DNA from: Agrococcus beijingensis
GTDB taxonomy: Bacteria > Actinomycetota > Actinomycetes > Actinomycetales > Microbacteriaceae
Direction: 5' to 3'
Assembly: GCF_030758955.1 (NCBI RefSeq)
Contig: NZ_CP132360.1
Location: forward strand, 2,059,072-2,123,071
Length of the DNA stretch: 64,000 nt
Shown here piece by piece: positions 16,620 to 24,891 of this stretch; the stretch's first letter is position 1, and every line of letters starts with the position of its first letter. The notes under the pieces were generated by a model. It did no database searches. It was not told the DNA's origin and was given only the letters and a program-made list of their open reading frames with translations. The position numbers and the translations under genes were made by a program.

Positions 16620-16696
16620 GCGCTATTGGCGACAGCTCGCCACAGCAGAAGCACTTGGCTCGATTCCTCTGGGCGCTGACGGGACGCGCCTGCGTA

Positions 16697-17944
16697 TTAG
16701 CCCTGGACCCGGGCGCGAAGACCACGCCGCAACCAGCGCCAGGACGATGGACGACGAGACTGCAGAACAGCCTCGATGCGCGCGACGTCGGCTTTCGACT
16801 GCTTCAGCACGCGAGCGACGGTTCTGACGCCAGTGCGCTGTCCGGCGCCGCGAAGCGTCAAATCGATCGTGCGCACGTCCGACCTCGAAGCCGGCCAGAG
16901 CGTCGACCCAGCGACGACCACGATCAGAGTGCTGACCGCGATCACCATTTCTAGACCCGACGACACCGCCGCCGCCAAGCTCCCGGCGGTCAGCGCCACT
17001 GGCATCCCCCAGATCGGTATCCGCTCGTCCAGCCCTCTCCCGGAGCTGTGTATCGACGACGCGATCCAGCACGCTCCCACGAGCAGGCAGGACGCAAGGA
17101 CAAACACGGCGACGTCGCTGAGCCTGGGGGCAGCCATTGTGACGGCCCACTGAGCGACGACCGCGGCTGCGGATGCTGCCAGCACGTTCACGAGCAGAGC
17201 GGCCCACGTCGGTCCGGCCGCGGCCAGACCGAGTTGCTCCAAGCGTCGACGCGCCCAATCCATCGTGATCTTGGCCTCCACCAGTTGCTGCTCGGGGTCG
17301 AAGGTGGCCATGCGGCCGAGCATGACCGTCAGGGCAAGTGTCACGAACGCGGCCGGACCGACAACCAACAGGATGCTGGCGCGGCTCGGGGCGCTGACGG
17401 CGTACAGGGCGACAACGGCGAAGGCCGGCACGAAACTGGCAGTCACGGCCTCGGCGAGGAGAGCGAGCTTGCGCCTAGTCCGCGAGGCCCCGATGGGGTC
17501 GTCCACGAGCTGTTGGCCGACGATGAGGGCGTAAAAGCCGAGCAGTACGGGTATCAACACCCCGAAGATGAGTGCGATATGGCCCGCGACCGATTCGCCG
17601 GCCCGACGCGCCGCAACAATCAGCGCCATCGGGTCAGTGTCCGCACGAAGAAGCATCGAAGAGCTTGCCGCGATGGCGAGTGCAACGATGCTGAGCGCGA
17701 GCAACTCGGGAACGATCTCTTTAACCGACCTTCGCGTGTCAGGCGAAGCCGCCCCTGCTGCTCCAGGATGGTGAGGACGCGTGGACTTCTTGGGTCCAGC
17801 CGTAGTCGACTCGGCCGCCAAACCACTCCCCCTTGCCGACGAGCGCAGGGAGCGACTCGCCTGGGCAAGCGTAGATGCCGCCGTTGAGGTTAATGCGTCA
17901 TCAGCCCTGACCAGCCGATCGAGCCGCCCGACGCAGTTATCCAC
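16697..17944 (-). CDS. Multi-pass membrane protein of unknown function
   Basis: A 415-residue protein not recognised by family. Residues 1-75 are polar and Ser/Ala-rich, then about eight hydrophobic helices follow (for example LLALSIVALAIAASSSMLL and IALIFGVLIPVLLGFYALIV). The soluble C-terminus is basic. The GTG start is uncertain; a later start near VKEIVPELL would remove only the polar leader. It sits alone between the DUF4238 gene and the phage-type genes, consistent with cargo of an integrative element. Confidence 0.55.
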   Translation of the reverse strand: MDNCVGRLDRLVRADDALTSTAASTLAQASRSLRSSARGSGLAAESTTAGPKKSTRPHHPGAAGAASPDTRRSVKEIVPELLALSIVALAIAASSSMLLRADTDPMALIVAARRAGESVAGHIALIFGVLIPVLLGFYALIVGQQLVDDPIGASRTRRKLALLAEAVTASFVPAFAVVALYAVSAPSRASILLVVGPAAFVTLALTVMLGRMATFDPEQQLVEAKITMDWARRRLEQLGLAAAGPTWAALLVNVLAASAAAVVAQWAVTMAAPRLSDVAVFVLASCLLVGACWIASSIHSSGRGLDERIPIWGMPVALTAGSLAAAVSSGLEMVIAVSTLIVVVAGSTLWPASRSDVRTIDLTLRGAGQRTGVRTVARVLKQSKADVARIEAVLQSRRPSSWRWLRRGLRARVQG

Positions 17945-18055
17945 AGGATCACGAAGCGACCTCGGGGAGATAGGTGTCAGATGAAGTTGGAGTTGGAGGT
18001 GTAGGTGCAGAGGGGGGCTGGAGGGGGACTCCTCTTCAGGCCTACGAGGCGCTGA

Positions 18056-18583
18056 CTAAGCGGCTGGGGCCAGGGCTGACAGCACGCCCCGAGGCTCGAA
18101 CTGACGGGCAAGCGCCTTCCCATCCATCGAGGGATGCGCCAGGATCTCGAGCATCCTCTGCTCAGACCAGCACTTCAGATCGTGCTTCTCGAAGTGCAGG
18201 CGATTCAGCTCATAGATGATCGCCGCCCGGATGGACGCAGATGCGACCTCCCCGTAAGCCTTGATCATCGACACCGAGAGGTGCTTCTGCTCCAGGACGC
18301 TGTCGTGGCGGAGGAACGAGCGGACCAGCACCTCCTCGCTGAGTTCGTCGATGACGATCCACCCGTGATCGCTCAGCTCGACGGCAGCGAGATTGACGTC
18401 GGCCTCGTCCCAGTCGCTGGCGAGACGGCAGATCCGGTTGGGCCTCCAGTCCAGCACCCCGGCGTAGGACAGGCCCGGGTTCGCGAGCAGCACGAGGTAC
18501 AGGTGCTGCGCCGACGTGGAGAGAGAGCGCCAGCTCGGGTCCGAGAACAGCGACTGCTTGATCGCCGCGTACTTGCGCGCCAT
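18056..18583 (-). CDS. Phage/integrative-element hypothetical protein
   Basis: A 175-residue soluble protein starting MARKYAAIKQSLFSDPSW, with AQHLYLVLLANPGLSYAGVLDW and RPNRICRLA. This pattern is common in proteins next to excisionase and integrase genes of actinobacterial phages and integrative elements, where a role in replication or its control is suspected. I chose the internal ATG because upstream codons are Arg-rich and unlike the family. It lies 73 bp downstream of the excisionase gene. Confidence 0.6.
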   Translation of the reverse strand: MARKYAAIKQSLFSDPSWRSLSTSAQHLYLVLLANPGLSYAGVLDWRPNRICRLASDWDEADVNLAAVELSDHGWIVIDELSEEVLVRSFLRHDSVLEQKHLSVSMIKAYGEVASASIRAAIIYELNRLHFEKHDLKCWSEQRMLEILAHPSMDGKALARQFEPRGVLSALAPAA

Positions 18584-18656
18584 CAGACACCACCCCCCGC
18601 GAGCAGCACTGCGCCGCCGCGCGAGGCGAACCCGCCGACCAGGCCGCGGATCTGGC

Positions 18657-18842
18657 TCACGCCGCGTCCTGCATCTCGAAGGCGGCCTCGATGAACGCAT
18701 GCAGATCGCTCTCCCTGAACATCCGACGACCCCCGATGAGCGCAGACCTGATCTGGCGGCTGTAGATCATCCACTCGAGCTGACGCCTCGACTTGCGCAG
18801 GCGCGCCGCGGCCTCCTCCATCGTCAGCAACACAGTGACCAT
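18657..18842 (-). CDS. xis: Excisionase-type HTH protein
   Basis: A 61-residue protein with a MerR-like winged helix: MEEAAARLRKSRRQLEWMI, then GGRRMFRESDLHAFIEAA. It is typical of AlpA/excisionase family proteins that bend attachment-site DNA and may also regulate element genes. It is divergent from the Xre repressor across a 91-bp operator region. Confidence 0.78.
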   Translation of the reverse strand: MVTVLLTMEEAAARLRKSRRQLEWMIYSRQIRSALIGGRRMFRESDLHAFIEAAFEMQDAA

Positions 18843-18872
18843 GGCATCTCCAATCTCAGTTGACTTGAACGT

Positions 18873-18924
18873 GAAACCCAGTACAACACGCTATCGAGTT
18901 GATGTCAACTCGGAAACCCAGTAC
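18873..18924. promoter_or_regulatory. Operator region between excisionase and Xre repressor
   Basis: A 12-bp direct repeat GAAACCCAGTAC occurs at 18873-18884 and 18913-18924, 40 bp apart. Between them, CGAGTTGA (18895-18902) and TCAACTCG (18905-18912) form an exact palindrome with a 2-bp centre. An additional AGTTGAC half-site is at 18858. The arrangement resembles a lysogeny-type divergent control region. Confidence 0.65.
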
Positions 18925-18933
18925 TGTGCGGAT

Positions 18934-19491
18934 ATGAGCATGGATCAGCAGATTGGCCGCAACCTCGCGCGTCTTCGAGGTGACATGACGCAGCAGGAGC
19001 TGGCGTCGAAGATGAAGGCCCTAGGACACAAGTGGTCTCAGTCGACCGTTTGGGCGGTCGAGAAGGGCGACCGCCCCCTCCGGCTCGCGGAGGCCACCTC
19101 ACTCGGGTCCGCTCTCGGCGGCTTCCCGCTCGGCATGCTGCTCTGGGGCGACGGCGCCTCGCAGGTCCAACGCGAGATGCGTCGAGTCAGCGAGCTCTGG
19201 GACGACCTGAGGACCGCGTACGGTGCGTTCCGACGGGCACAGGAAGACCTCGCCTTGACCGCCGACCAAGTCGGCACCGATCAACTAGCTGAGCTGCATC
19301 CGGACGCGATCCGGGACTGGCTGGAGCAAGACGGCGCCAGGCTGGATGAGCTTCACCGCCAGGAGATCGAGATAGCGGCACTCCGGGAGGAGGTCGAGTC
19401 GGGTCCCATGCCGACCGAACCGATGGGGCCGTTTGTCACCTACTACTCGGAGCAGGAGAGCATCCGCGATGAGCGTCCAGAAGCGTCCTAA
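18934..19491 (+). CDS. Xre-family HTH transcriptional regulator
   Basis: A 185-residue regulator. Residues 4-68 are a Cro/CI-type HTH (IGRNLARLRGDMTQQELA, then WSQSTVWAVEKGDR). The C-terminal half is helical and charged, with EIEIAALREEVE suggesting a coiled coil. The ATG at 18934 is just after the operator. It overlaps the integrase start by 23 bp, so it is probably co-transcribed and may control element excision. Confidence 0.8.
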   Translation: MSMDQQIGRNLARLRGDMTQQELASKMKALGHKWSQSTVWAVEKGDRPLRLAEATSLGSALGGFPLGMLLWGDGASQVQREMRRVSELWDDLRTAYGAFRRAQEDLALTADQVGTDQLAELHPDAIRDWLEQDGARLDELHRQEIEIAALREEVESGPMPTEPMGPFVTYYSEQESIRDERPEAS

Positions 19492-20575
19492 CGGGGTTTG
19501 GCGCGCACGCTACCGCGACAGCGGAGGGAAGGAGCACGCGAAGCACTTTAAGCGCAAGATTGACGCCCAGGCGTGGCTGGATGAGGTGACCGCTTCTGTG
19601 GTCACGGGAACCTATGTCGACCCGGGACGCGCGCGCGTCACCGTGGAGGCGTTCTTCGCGGAGTGGTCGCAGCGTCAGGTCTGGGCTGACAACACCGTGA
19701 CAGCGATGTCGCTGGCAGTCCGCACCTGCTCCTTCGCCTCGATCTCTATCGGAGACGTTCGTCGCTCCCACGTGGAGACGTGGGTGAAGCGCATGCAGGC
19801 CGATGGGCTCGCCGCTTCGACCATCCGCACACGAGTGGGCAACGTGCGCTCAGTGCTCCGCGGCGCGCTGCGGGATCGACTCATCTCTCATGACCCTTCG
19901 GATGGGGTGAAACTCCCGCGCATCCGTCGTGCCGAGCACGCGATGCGCATTCCTTCGCCCGACGAGGTGGGCGTTGTCCTTCACGCCGCACCGGAACACT
20001 TCCGCCTGTTCATCGCAGTGTGCGCCTTTGCCGGACTTCGCCTGGGCGAAGCCGCTGCGCTGCAGCTCGGCGACGTCCACTTCCTCAAGCGACAGCTTCA
20101 CGTCGCCCGTCAGGTGCAGCGAGCGGTCTCGGGGCAGATCGCGCTCAGTGCTCCGAAGCACGGAAGCGAGCGCATCGTGTCCATCGCCGATGACCTCTCG
20201 ACTATGATCGCTCGTCACGCGGATGAACTCGGCGTGCGGGGCCGGGAGCAGTGGCTCTTCACGGGCCCGAAGGGAGAGCCCCCGCATCAGAACACGGTCG
20301 GCTACTGGTGGCGCAAGACTCTGGAGCATGCCGGCGTAGAGCCGTTTCGCCTCCACGACCTCCGCCACTTCTACGCGTCAGGGCTCATAGCCTCCGGGTG
20401 CGATGTGGTGACGGTCCAGCGCGCTCTCGGGCACGCCAAGGCAACGACGACGCTCGACACCTATGGTCATCTTTGGCCGACGGCAGAGGACCGTACGAGG
20501 GCCGCCGCCGGCGAGCTGATGAGGGCCAGTCGTGGCCCCAGCCGGCTTCAAGCCGAGGGGGGACCTCGCCTCTGA
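19469..20575 (+). CDS. int: Tyrosine recombinase / phage-type integrase
   Basis: A 368-residue integrase. It has an N-terminal arm-type domain (VQKRPNGVWRARYRDSGGKE), a SAM-like core-binding domain, and a C-terminal catalytic domain with Arg in FAGLRLGEA, HDLRHFYAS, LGHAKATTTLDTYGH containing the final His and nucleophilic Tyr. The ATG at 19469 has a GGAGAG site upstream. It indicates that part of 15.4-22.1 kb entered by site-specific integration. I could not find the att repeats. Confidence 0.93.
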   Translation: MSVQKRPNGVWRARYRDSGGKEHAKHFKRKIDAQAWLDEVTASVVTGTYVDPGRARVTVEAFFAEWSQRQVWADNTVTAMSLAVRTCSFASISIGDVRRSHVETWVKRMQADGLAASTIRTRVGNVRSVLRGALRDRLISHDPSDGVKLPRIRRAEHAMRIPSPDEVGVVLHAAPEHFRLFIAVCAFAGLRLGEAAALQLGDVHFLKRQLHVARQVQRAVSGQIALSAPKHGSERIVSIADDLSTMIARHADELGVRGREQWLFTGPKGEPPHQNTVGYWWRKTLEHAGVEPFRLHDLRHFYASGLIASGCDVVTVQRALGHAKATTTLDTYGHLWPTAEDRTRAAAGELMRASRGPSRLQAEGGPRL

Positions 20576-20745
20576 GAACTCGCCCGAGGTTCCACGTTGA
20601 GTCCCCACGCTGACGGGGGTCGCACGTGCTGACAGGCACGCGGAACCACCAACTGAGCTTCCATGTGACCGAACGTTCACGGCGCCAGCGTTCCGGTGCC
20701 CGACGTCACGTCACGACGACCCGCCGACCTCGCTGTACGACGGCG
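20576..20745. other. Short intergenic stretch behind the integrase
   Basis: 170 bp with no credible gene. It holds small imperfect repeats (CCCC-N7-CGGGG near 20605 and GTGC-N6-GCAC near 20626) that may terminate the integrase mRNA and the convergent DUF6602-like gene. An attachment site could lie here, but no second copy was identified. Confidence 0.3.
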
Positions 20746-21486
20746 TTACTCATTCAAGTCGAGTGCTGCCATATACGCGTCGATGTCGACCGCCCTCACT
20801 GTGCCCACACCTCTGAGGCGGTCGAATAGTCTTAACAGAAAGAAGATCAACGTCGTGTCTGCCTCGCTATACAGGATGCTTTCACTCCGATCGAGCGGAA
20901 GCTCGAACGAAAGCGCTTGCAAGGCACACCCGAGATCAACGCGGCGATCGTCCGTAAGCGACATCAGCGCTTCGGCCGCGGCACGGCCGTCTACTCCCGA
21001 CCAGCCGCTCCTCGTGGTCAGCATGCCGCCGATGATATCGATCGGCGGCTTAGCAGCGAAGGTGCCGCCCGCATGAACGATCTCCACTGACGTCCGGTGC
21101 AATCGCCTGACACTTGCGATCTTCTCCGCGGCATAATCAAGCAGGGACTTATTGATTTCCTGCTTAACCTCGAAGACGGCGTAGACGGATTCAGCGGGAA
21201 TGTAAAGGTCACCGCTAGAGGTCTCGGCGAAGAGGTACGTGTACTGCGGATCGTAGATTAGGACGTCGATCTGCTGACTCATCTGGCCGACTGAGTCGAT
21301 TACAAATCCCTTCGAGACGCCATAACGGCCCGGCAGGAACTCGCGCAGCACACGAAGCCAGTTCGCTTCTGACTCCTCCCCGATGCTCGTTCCGTGATCG
21401 GTCAGCGCGGGGACAATCTCCATCGCAGCGAGCAGATGTCGCTGCTTACGCATGAAGGCTTTCCGGATCTCGATCTTCTCGGACAA
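20746..21486 (-). CDS. DUF6602-like putative PD-(D/E)XK protein
   Basis: A 246-residue protein. The central segment SQQIDVLIYD (D74) followed by VYAVFEVKQEI (E106, K108) fits the PD-(D/E)XK nuclease-fold pattern, and the whole resembles DUF6602 proteins. A TTG start at 21486 is chosen because it follows a GAGGAG site and lies 10 bp after the upstream small gene. Base composition is visibly less GC-rich than neighbours, suggesting transfer. Nuclease activity, and a defence role, are inference only. Confidence 0.6.
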   Translation of the reverse strand: MSEKIEIRKAFMRKQRHLLAAMEIVPALTDHGTSIGEESEANWLRVLREFLPGRYGVSKGFVIDSVGQMSQQIDVLIYDPQYTYLFAETSSGDLYIPAESVYAVFEVKQEINKSLLDYAAEKIASVRRLHRTSVEIVHAGGTFAAKPPIDIIGGMLTTRSGWSGVDGRAAAEALMSLTDDRRVDLGCALQALSFELPLDRSESILYSEADTTLIFFLLRLFDRLRGVGTVRAVDIDAYMAALDLNE

Positions 21487-21496
21487 CGAGGGCTCC

Positions 21497-21619
21497 TCAC
21501 ACCTGGGCCGAGGCAAGAATGCGCCCCGCCATTGCCTCGACTGTACGCAGGTCTGGCCCGTCAACTGTTCCGAATGCCGCGCCGCACAGGATCGCGTCTC
21601 GCAGACGTCTTAGTTCCAT
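21497..21619 (-). CDS. 40-residue protein coupled to the DUF6602-like gene
   Basis: Starts MELRRLRDAILCGAAFG and ends just 10 bp before the next gene. It is not recognised. The N-terminus is a likely amphipathic helix, and the tight spacing suggests a two-gene unit. It could be a regulator, antitoxin-like partner, or a truncated gene; the longer open frame upstream looks non-coding. Confidence 0.4.
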   Translation of the reverse strand: MELRRLRDAILCGAAFGTVDGPDLRTVEAMAGRILASAQV

Positions 21620-22118
21620 GAGGTCGCGTGTGCCTGTGCGAGCCGACTGACGGTCGCTATGCGAAGACCCGCAGAGTGGCCCCCACCATCTCCCGCGTCG
21701 TTGCGCTCGTGCCGTTAGGCGGCGCAGCCGCCACGCGGGACGTCCGGACGTGCGGGCTTCGCATGGATCGGTGCCGTTACCGTTCGGCACAGCTAATGGA
21801 CTCGCCGTTGGTGTACGTCGAGCTGCACCACCAGCGCTGAGTAGTGCCCCATAAAGTGGTGTAGCCGCTCGGTGGCTGGGACCTATCAAGTGAGACCTAT
21901 GTCATGAACCCAGACACCTCACTCGCCACGCATGTGAAGCCCCGCCTCGAGCGGGGCTTCTGCGTTGCTGCGCGGGTGGTCGCTGCGACCGATGTCGCGA
22001 CTCATCTGGCCACGCGGAACACGGACCCCTTCCACCGAATCCGACCCGGTGCACCAGGTCGCGATTGGTGGAACGGGTCTAGCGATCGGACCGGGAACCG
22101 CGCGGGCGGGCGACAGCC
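21620..22118. other. Intergenic right flank of the element, with a possible IS end
   Basis: About 500 bp without a convincing gene. At about 21840-21866 the sequence TAGTGCCCCATAAAGTGGTG resembles terminal repeats of actinobacterial insertion sequences (IS256-like; low certainty), and no transposase is present. A terminator follows at 21936. The core gene yajQ begins after this stretch, so an element boundary is likely here. Confidence 0.35.
21936..21960. terminator. Stem-loop terminator
   Basis: GAAGCCCCGC (21936-21945) and GCGGGGCTTC (21951-21960) pair perfectly around a 5-nt loop, followed by TGCGTT. It is symmetrical and could stop transcription in either direction at the edge of the accessory region. 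Confidence 0.7.
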
Positions 22119-22124
22119 TAGGAT
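22119..22124 (+). promoter_or_regulatory. Leaderless -10 (TAGGAT) of yajQ
   Basis: TAGGAT ends 6 nt before the yajQ ATG at 22131, the leaderless spacing recurring through the window. Confidence 0.6.
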
Positions 22125-22130
22125 CGGGGC

Positions 22131-22619
22131 ATGGCAGATTCCTCGTTCGATGTGGTCAGCAAGGTCGACAAGATGGAGGCCGAGAACGCCGTCAACCAGG
22201 CGCGCAAGGAGGTCGAGCAGCGCTACGACTTCAAGGGCGTCGGCGCGGACGTCTCGTGGAGCGGCGAGAAGCTGCTGCTGAAGGCCTCCTCGGAGGAGCG
22301 CGTCAAGGCCGTGCTCGACGTGCTGCAGACGAAGTTCATCAAGCGCGGCATCGACCTGAAGATGCTCGACCAGGGCGAGCCCTACCCCTCGGGCAAGGAG
22401 TTCCGCATCGAGGTCGCCCTGAAGGACGGCATCTCGAGCGAGGACGCCAAGAAGGTCACCAAGCTCATCCGCGAGCAGGGCCCGAAGGCCGTCAAGACGC
22501 AGATCCAGGGCGACGAAGTGCGCGTCACCTCGAAGAGCCGCGACGACCTGCAGGAGACGATCCGGCTGCTGAAGGCCGGCGACTTCGAGATCGACCTCCA
22601 GTTCATCAACTTCCGCTGA
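22131..22619 (+). CDS. yajQ: YajQ family nucleotide-binding protein
   Basis: A 162-residue cytoplasmic protein starting with SSFDVVSKVDKMEAENAV and containing RYDFKGVGADVSW and FIKRGIDLKMLDQGEP, near-universal YajQ signatures. The family has two RNP-like domains, and some members bind cyclic di-GMP. It is monocistronic here, directly after the accessory region, and marks the return to core genome. Confidence 0.95.
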   Translation: MADSSFDVVSKVDKMEAENAVNQARKEVEQRYDFKGVGADVSWSGEKLLLKASSEERVKAVLDVLQTKFIKRGIDLKMLDQGEPYPSGKEFRIEVALKDGISSEDAKKVTKLIREQGPKAVKTQIQGDEVRVTSKSRDDLQETIRLLKAGDFEIDLQFINFR

Positions 22620-22652
22620 CGCGGTCCGTCAGCACTCGAGACCCCTGAGCCC

Positions 22653-24101
22653 GTGGAGCTGACCTTTTCGCAGTTCCTCGGCGGCGCCTACCTGGTCGTC
22701 GACATCGCGCTGCGCCTGCTCGCGCTCGCGGTCGTGCCCTCGAACCGGCGCCCTGCATCCGGCATCGCGTGGCTGCTGATCATCATGATCCAGCCCATCG
22801 CGGGCTGGATCGCCTTCGCGATGCTCGGCAACACCCGCCTGTCGAAGGGCCGCCGCGACAAGATGTCGGCGATCCAGGAGCTGATCGGCGAGAACACCCT
22901 CGACATCGACGACGCGACCGCGCGCGACCGTCCCGACTGGCTCGGCAGCATCATCGAGCTCAACCGCAGCCTGACCTCGATGCCGCACCTCGGCCGGGCA
23001 CAGGCGATCATGTGGGGCGAGTTCGACGCGCAGCTCGAGGCGATGGCGCGGCGCATCGACGAGGCGCAGCACTACGTGCACGCGGAGTTCTACCTGATCG
23101 TGGCGAGCGAGCGCACGGAGGTCTTCTTCGCGGCGCTCGAGCGGGCCCGTGCCCGCGGCGTGACCGTGCGGGTGCTGGTCGACCACCTCACCAGCGCGCG
23201 CTACCCGCGCCGCCGCGAGACGATCGCGCGGCTCGAGGGCATGGGTGCGGAGTGGCGCGACATGCTGCCGCTGCGGCCGTGGCGCGGCCAGTGGCAGCGA
23301 CCCGACCTGCGCAACCACCGCAAGCTGATCATCATCGACGGCACCGTCGGCTTCACCGGCTCGCTGAACCTGATCGACCCGTCGTATCTGCTGCGCAGCA
23401 ACATCCGCCGCGGCCTGCAGTGGCGCGACTCCTGGGTCGAGCTCGTCGGCCCGCCCGTCACCCCGCTCGGCGTGCTCTTCTGGTCGGACTGGTGGGCCGA
23501 GACCAACGAGCTGGTGGAGCTCGCGGTCGAGCCCCAGAACGTCGAGGGCGACCTCAACGCATCCGTCATCCCCTCCGGCCCCGGCTTCGAGGGCGAGATC
23601 AACCTGCGCGTCTTCCTCGAGCTGGTGCACGCCGCCGAGGAGCGCATCACGATCGTCAGCCCCTACTTCGTGCCCGACGAGGCGATGCGCTACGCCATCA
23701 CGTCGGCGGCGCTGCGCGGCGTCGAGGTCGAGCTGTTCGCGAGCGAGATCGGCGACCAGTTCTGGACCTACCACGCGCAGCGCTCGTACTACGAGGAGCT
23801 GCTGCGGGCGGGCGTGAAGATCACCCTCTTCGCGAAGCCGACGGTGCTGCACTCGAAGTTCATGACCTTCGACGACCACGTGTCGATCATCGGCTCGTCG
23901 AACATCGACATGCGCTCGTTCGCCCTGAACTTCGAGGTGTCGATGCTCATCGAGGGCGCGTCGTTCGTGACGCAGCTGCAGGGCACGGCGGATGCGTACC
24001 GGTTGCAGTCGACGGAGCTCACGCTCGACGCGTGGTTGGCTCGGCCGCGCATCACCCAGCTGTTCGACAACGTCGCCCGACTCACGTCGGCGCTGCAGTA
24101 G
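22653..24101 (+). CDS. cls: Cardiolipin synthase (phospholipase D family)
   Basis: A 482-residue membrane enzyme that forms cardiolipin from phosphatidylglycerol. Two N-terminal transmembrane helices (about 10-30 and 37-58) are followed by two HKD motifs: HRKLIIIDGTVGFTGSLN near 226 and HSKFMTFDDHVSIIGSSN near 406. The start is GTG. Family length is matched. It is 33 bp after yajQ and may share its transcript. Confidence 0.95.
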   Translation: MELTFSQFLGGAYLVVDIALRLLALAVVPSNRRPASGIAWLLIIMIQPIAGWIAFAMLGNTRLSKGRRDKMSAIQELIGENTLDIDDATARDRPDWLGSIIELNRSLTSMPHLGRAQAIMWGEFDAQLEAMARRIDEAQHYVHAEFYLIVASERTEVFFAALERARARGVTVRVLVDHLTSARYPRRRETIARLEGMGAEWRDMLPLRPWRGQWQRPDLRNHRKLIIIDGTVGFTGSLNLIDPSYLLRSNIRRGLQWRDSWVELVGPPVTPLGVLFWSDWWAETNELVELAVEPQNVEGDLNASVIPSGPGFEGEINLRVFLELVHAAEERITIVSPYFVPDEAMRYAITSAALRGVEVELFASEIGDQFWTYHAQRSYYEELLRAGVKITLFAKPTVLHSKFMTFDDHVSIIGSSNIDMRSFALNFEVSMLIEGASFVTQLQGTADAYRLQSTELTLDAWLARPRITQLFDNVARLTSALQ

Positions 24102-24125
24102 CGCCGCTCCGTCTGCTCGCTCGGG

Positions 24126-24890
24126 TCAGGCGAGCAGCATCGTCAGCGCCACCGCCAGCGCGAACACGATGACGACGACGCGCAGCAGCCAGCTCGGCAC
24201 GCGGCGCGAGAGCCAGCCGCCCGCGAGCCCGCCGATGAGCGAGCAGCCGAGCATGATCGCGACGATGCCCCAGTGCACCAGTGGCGAGAACGCCAGGATG
24301 ATGGCGCCGGTGCCGTTGATGACGCCGGCCATGACGTTCTTCAGCGCGTTGTGGTGCTGCAGCGAGTCGTGGATCAGCAGGCCCAGCATCGCCAGCATCA
24401 TCACGCCGATGCCGGCGCCGAAGTAGGAGCCGTAGACGCCGATCAGCACGAATGCCGCCTTCGCGCCCCAGCCGCCGGTGGAGCCGGTGTCGAAGGCGTC
24501 GTCGGCCGAGCGTCCGAGCCGCTTCGCGACCAGCGGCTGCGCGGCGAACAGCGCCGCCGCGGCCAGCACCAGCCAGGGCACGATCGCGGTGAAGGCGTCG
24601 GAGGGCGTGAGCAGCAGCGCGACCGCGCCCACCGCACCGCCGATCGCCGCGAACGGCGCGTTCGCCACGAAGCGACGACGCTGCCGGCGCAGCTCCTCGC
24701 GGTAGCTGACCGCGCCGCCGATGGTGCCCAGCAGCAGGCCGATCGACGACGTCATGTTGGCCGCCAGCGGGCTCATGCCGGCGGCCAGCATGGCCGGGAA
24801 GGTGATGAGCGTGCCGCCGCCGGCCGCCGCGTTGATCGCGCCTGCGCCGATGGCGGCAAGCCCGATCAGCAGGTAGCCGGAGAGCTCCAC
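24126..24890 (-). CDS. TauE/SafE family sulfite/anion exporter
   Basis: A 254-residue membrane protein with eight hydrophobic helices and the family N-terminus GAGAINAAAGGGTLITFPAML, plus the second half repeat VYGSYFGAGIGVMMLAMLGL. TauE/SafE proteins move sulfite, sulfoacetate or other small anions. It begins with GTG 2 bp after the fprA stop, so the two are likely co-transcribed; a link to redox or sulfur metabolism is plausible only. Confidence 0.85.
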   Translation of the reverse strand: MELSGYLLIGLAAIGAGAINAAAGGGTLITFPAMLAAGMSPLAANMTSSIGLLLGTIGGAVSYREELRRQRRRFVANAPFAAIGGAVGAVALLLTPSDAFTAIVPWLVLAAAALFAAQPLVAKRLGRSADDAFDTGSTGGWGAKAAFVLIGVYGSYFGAGIGVMMLAMLGLLIHDSLQHHNALKNVMAGVINGTGAIILAFSPLVHWGIVAIMLGCSLIGGLAGGWLSRRVPSWLLRVVVIVFALAVALTMLLA

Positions 24891-24891
24891 C

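Noticed and set aside
15361..22130. tRNA gene or att direct repeats marking the integrative element
   Set aside because: I looked for tRNA T-loop patterns and repeated core sequences at both flanks and found none I could support.
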